From NCBI GenBank assembly GCA_022837365.1, contig JALHHV010000005.1:1-17178 (forward strand): DNA of 17,178 nucleotides, in the 5' to 3' direction. The notes under the pieces are model-generated. The model worked only from the letters and a program-made list of their open reading frames with translations, did not search any database and had not been told where the DNA came from. Shown in pieces: positions 14,984 to 17,178 of this stretch. Source of the DNA: Desulfovibrio sp. Lineage in GTDB: Bacteria; Desulfobacterota; Desulfovibrionia; Desulfovibrionales; Desulfovibrionaceae. A program made the position numbers and the translations under genes. Each line of letters begins with the position of its first letter. Position 1 is the stretch's first letter.

Positions 14984-15742
14984 TTAGTTTGATGAATCTG
15001 AATTGAGATAGTACGTGAAGCCCCAGACGACGTTGGCCTGGGTGGGGATCATGTTGGTGATGTACTTCTTCACGAAATCGTTCGCCATGGTGATGCCGTT
15101 CTTGGGGACTATCAGTATGTCGCCCGGAGCCATGTAGACGCTCCTGTCCTTTCCCGCGACCAGGTCGGCGTCCAGCCTGTAGGCGGTGTACAGATCCTTC
15201 CGGGTCTGCCGCACCAGAATGACGTTGCCGAGGTCCGCCTCCGTGGTCAGGACGGAACTGGTGGCCAGCACCTGCGAGACGGTGGCGTTGCCCGGCAACG
15301 GCTTGGCTCCGCCCTGGGCCACTTCTCCGGTGACAAAGACCTGTGCGTTTACTGCCTTTTCAATGTTCACGGTTATTGCCGGGTCCACGAACTCCTGCGC
15401 GTAGATGGCGTGCAGTTCCTCCTGGAGCAGTTCGGGGCTTTTTCCCGCGACTGCAATGCCTTGATGAAGAGGAAGCGATATCTTGCCATCCGGTCTGACG
15501 GTCATGCTGTCGTTCAGTTCCGGATGGTAATAGAAGCGTATGTTCAGCGTATCGCCCGGCTCTATCGCCGTGGACTCCTGGGGAAACCTGGGTTGGCGGA
15601 AATCTGCTGGTACCGGCGCATATCCCTCGGGAGGCTTGCGCGTGCAGGCCGCGCCGATGCCGAGCAGCGCGGCGACAAGCGTGAGACAACCGGCCGTACG
15701 CCAGCGGTGGCGTGCGTCATGCAGCATTGATTTTTCCGGCAT
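14984..15742 (-). CDS. Wza-like polysaccharide export lipoprotein
   Basis: 252-residue outer-membrane polysaccharide export protein. The signal sequence (to about 32) ends GIGAAC with C33 as probable lipidated residue, though the -3 position is not ideal for a lipobox. The polysaccharide export domain begins IEPGDTLNIRFYYHPELN (60-77) and continues with VRPDGKISLPL and the ELLQEEL helix. An SLBB-type segment starts VFVTGEV (135-141) and ends VYMAPGDILIVPKNG (202-216). The last 30 residues (DFVKKYITNMIPTQANVVWG and beyond) could be the short amphipathic segment that inserts in the outer membrane. At 252 residues it is shorter than E. coli Wza (379), a size seen in related gamma- and deltaproteobacterial loci. 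ATG 15742 follows AAGGAG. It lies 38 bases before the chain-length gene, its expected partner. Confidence 0.9.
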   Translation of the reverse strand: MPEKSMLHDARHRWRTAGCLTLVAALLGIGAACTRKPPEGYAPVPADFRQPRFPQESTAIEPGDTLNIRFYYHPELNDSMTVRPDGKISLPLHQGIAVAGKSPELLQEELHAIYAQEFVDPAITVNIEKAVNAQVFVTGEVAQGGAKPLPGNATVSQVLATSSVLTTEADLGNVILVRQTRKDLYTAYRLDADLVAGKDRSVYMAPGDILIVPKNGITMANDFVKKYITNMIPTQANVVWGFTYYLNSDSSN

Positions 15743-15773
15743 GGCGACTCCTTTCGCAGGTGCCTGCGATGGA

Positions 15774-15953
15774 TCACTTGTTCGATTTCATGGTGCTCAT
15801 GATGATCTTTTCACTGTCTGTGTATGTAAACATGGAATTTGCGTACATTGCGGCAACAAGCAGGACAAGAAGCGTCGAAAGAATGATGCCTATGCAGCGC
15901 GTGGAATGTGGACACACGCGGAAGTTCCGCATTTTTCTGTCGTTCGCGTTCAT
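15774..15953 (-). CDS. 59-residue single-span membrane protein, unknown function
   Basis: Small protein that I do not recognise. Residues 1-19 are polar and basic (MNANDRKMRNFR, two Cys at 14 and 20), 20-39 form one membrane span (IGIILSTLLVLLVAAMYA core), and 40-59 form a short polar tail ending MKSNK. The positive charge before the span predicts the N-terminus inside and the tail in the periplasm. The start is ATG 15953, overlapping the sugar-transferase stop as ATGA, with AAGGGG upstream; the open frame extends to 16055 but that part lies within the transferase gene. It ends 31 bases before the export lipoprotein. The overlap, ribosome site and lone clear span make it a likely real gene, possibly an accessory subunit of the priming transferase or the export complex (inference). 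Confidence 0.7.
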   Translation of the reverse strand: MNANDRKMRNFRVCPHSTRCIGIILSTLLVLLVAAMYANSMFTYTDSEKIIMSTMKSNK

Positions 15954-17178
15954 TTTCCATGCCCCTTGAAGATGACCACAGCGGTCTTGAGGATGATTTT
16001 CAGATCCGTCAGAAGGTTCCAGTTGTCGATATAGTAGAGATCGTGCTGCATCCACTCTATGAAACTCGCATCGTTGCGCCCGCCTATCTGCCAGTAGCAG
16101 GTGATGCCGGGCCGCACGCTGAACCGCCGCCGCAACCAGTCTTCTGAAAAATTCGAATAATCCCTGACGGAAAGCGGGCGCGGGCCAACCATGCTCATGT
16201 CGCCTCGAAGCACATTGTACAGTTGCGGAAACTCGTCGATGCTGTAGCGGCGCAGAAATGCTCCGATAGGCGTTATGCGCGGGTCGTTCGTTATCTTGAA
16301 GACAGCGCCGTCCATTTCGTTCCTGTCTTCAAGATCCTTCTGCAACCGCTCCGCGTCGCGGCACATGGTGCGGAATTTGTACATCCGGAATATTCGCTTG
16401 TTGTACCCCACCCTGTCCTGGGCGAAAATGGCCGGGCCTGGCGAAGTGGCCTTGATGCATATGATGACGACAAGAAGCAACGGCGATACGGCGATGAGCA
16501 GGACAAGGGCGCATACGAAATCCAGGAGCCGCTTCACGGACATCCTCCAGTCTTCCAGCGGTGCGGTGTGCAGGATTATGGAGGGCATGCCGTGAATGCT
16601 TTTTGATGCTAGGGAACTTTTGTCCAAATTGAATATGTCCGCGATGTAATGAACAGTTATTCCTTGCGTTTCTGCGGTTCGTATTATGTGGTTTATCTTG
16701 TCGTAATGAGAACGTATCGGAAGGTTTATTATGACATCGTCGATCACATTGTTGCGAAATACTGATGCGCAGTTGTCGATACGGTCCAGGATGTTGATGT
16801 CTTCATGGCTGTGGTTCTCGTCATCTACAAAACCCACGACGTTCAACCCGGTGTGCTTGTTGTCCTTTATATAACGCGCAAATAACGTGGAACGCTTGTT
16901 TGACCCGAAGAATACGATGTTTCGCATGTTCTTGGGGTTGCTGCTCCAGCGCTTGGAATAGACATGTGCGGCAAGGGTGACGGACGAGCCGAGAATGGCC
17001 GCCGTAACGGCGTACAGCACGATGAAGGGATTGTCCGGCGTGTCGAACCGCGGAATGCCGTGCAACACGAGCAAGGCGGCGCAGTCCGCCGCGATAACGA
17101 GAAAATATCTCAATACGTGCGAAGCGATCCAATGCTCATGGACTTTGTCGGCCTCGTCGTACAGGTGCTCGAGCATCA
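15950..17178 (-). CDS. Polyprenyl-phosphate sugar-phosphate transferase (WbaP/WcaJ-like), N-terminus cut by window edge
   Basis: Initiating enzyme of the pathway: it moves a sugar-1-phosphate from a nucleotide sugar to undecaprenyl phosphate at the inner membrane. 408 residues are visible from an ATG at 17176, but the frame is still open at the right edge. Only two N-terminal spans (about 21-39 and 51-71) are seen where the family usually has four, so the true start is probably outside. A CoA-binding-like Rossmann region follows (86-180), then the bacterial sugar transferase domain (211-408). That domain shows KRLLDF (215-220), a re-entrant hydrophobic segment (221-241), SPGP (245-248), KFRTM (267-271), DEFPQL (314-319) with the catalytic Asp-Glu pair D314/E315, GPRP (331-334) and RPGITCYWQ (355-363). 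All are intact. Base composition here is much less GC-rich than downstream genes. It overlaps the next small gene by ATGA. Confidence 0.92.
   Translation of the reverse strand, partial: MLEHLYDEADKVHEHWIASHVLRYFLVIAADCAALLVLHGIPRFDTPDNPFIVLYAVTAAILGSSVTLAAHVYSKRWSSNPKNMRNIVFFGSNKRSTLFARYIKDNKHTGLNVVGFVDDENHSHEDINILDRIDNCASVFRNNVIDDVIINLPIRSHYDKINHIIRTAETQGITVHYIADIFNLDKSSLASKSIHGMPSIILHTAPLEDWRMSVKRLLDFVCALVLLIAVSPLLLVVIICIKATSPGPAIFAQDRVGYNKRIFRMYKFRTMCRDAERLQKDLEDRNEMDGAVFKITNDPRITPIGAFLRRYSIDEFPQLYNVLRGDMSMVGPRPLSVRDYSNFSEDWLRRRFSVRPGITCYWQIGGRNDASFIEWMQHDLYYIDNWNLLTDLKIILKTAVVIFKGHGK

Noticed and set aside
1..17178. Exosortase/PEP-CTERM system
   Set aside because: The ExeA-type ATPase and short export protein recall such loci, but no exosortase and no PEP-CTERM tail was found on any predicted exported protein.
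1..17178. CRISPR arrays, tRNA/rRNA genes, insertion sequences
   Set aside because: No regularly spaced repeats, no cloverleaf or rRNA-like stretches, and no transposase motifs or terminal inverted repeats were seen; nearly all the DNA is accounted for by protein genes.

Overview
The window reads as a GC-rich Gram-negative chromosome carrying an exopolysaccharide (or capsule/O-antigen-like) biosynthesis locus of the Wzx/Wzy type. The coding style, an outer-membrane export lipoprotein, an OmpA-type peptidoglycan-binding protein and an ExeA/GspA-type ATPase fit a proteobacterium. Desulfovibrionaceae is my best guess, from general resemblance only; nothing in the sequence proves it.

Layout. From the right edge leftward (minus strand, 17178 to 4295) lies one compact operon of 13 genes: an initiating polyprenyl-phosphate sugar-phosphate transferase (cut by the window edge), a 59-residue single-span membrane protein, a Wza-like export lipoprotein, a Wzc/GumC-like chain-length protein whose cytoplasmic ATPase/kinase domain has lost its catalytic motifs, two left-handed beta-helix acyltransferases, a Wzx-type flippase, an O-antigen polymerase/ligase-type membrane protein, a GT4 glycosyltransferase, two GT2 glycosyltransferases, a small exported protein of unknown function, and a third GT2 glycosyltransferase. 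Nine of its twelve gene junctions overlap (mostly ATGA or TGATG/TAATG), so it is probably translated as a coupled unit.

On the plus strand, running head-on into the operon's end, sit a second GT4 glycosyltransferase (1898-2989) and an exported protein (2982-4298) that looks like a TIM-barrel glycoside hydrolase. The plus-strand unit and the operon meet with overlapping stop codons and leave no room for a terminator. Divergent from the plus-strand pair, across a 224-base regulatory gap with repeated TATCCGGCA elements, is a minus-strand pair: an inner-membrane-anchored OmpA-domain protein and an ExeA-type AAA ATPase that runs off the left edge.

How the parts may work together (inference): the priming transferase loads the first sugar on undecaprenyl phosphate, up to four glycosyltransferases extend the repeat unit, the two acyltransferases decorate it, Wzx flips it, the Wzy-like protein polymerises it, the chain-length protein and the Wza-like lipoprotein control length and export, and the secreted hydrolase-like protein may trim or edit the polymer. 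The most unusual points are the degenerate kinase domain, the coupled 59-residue membrane protein, the two unidentified exported proteins, and the repeat elements between the divergent units. No RNA genes, CRISPR arrays or mobile elements were seen.
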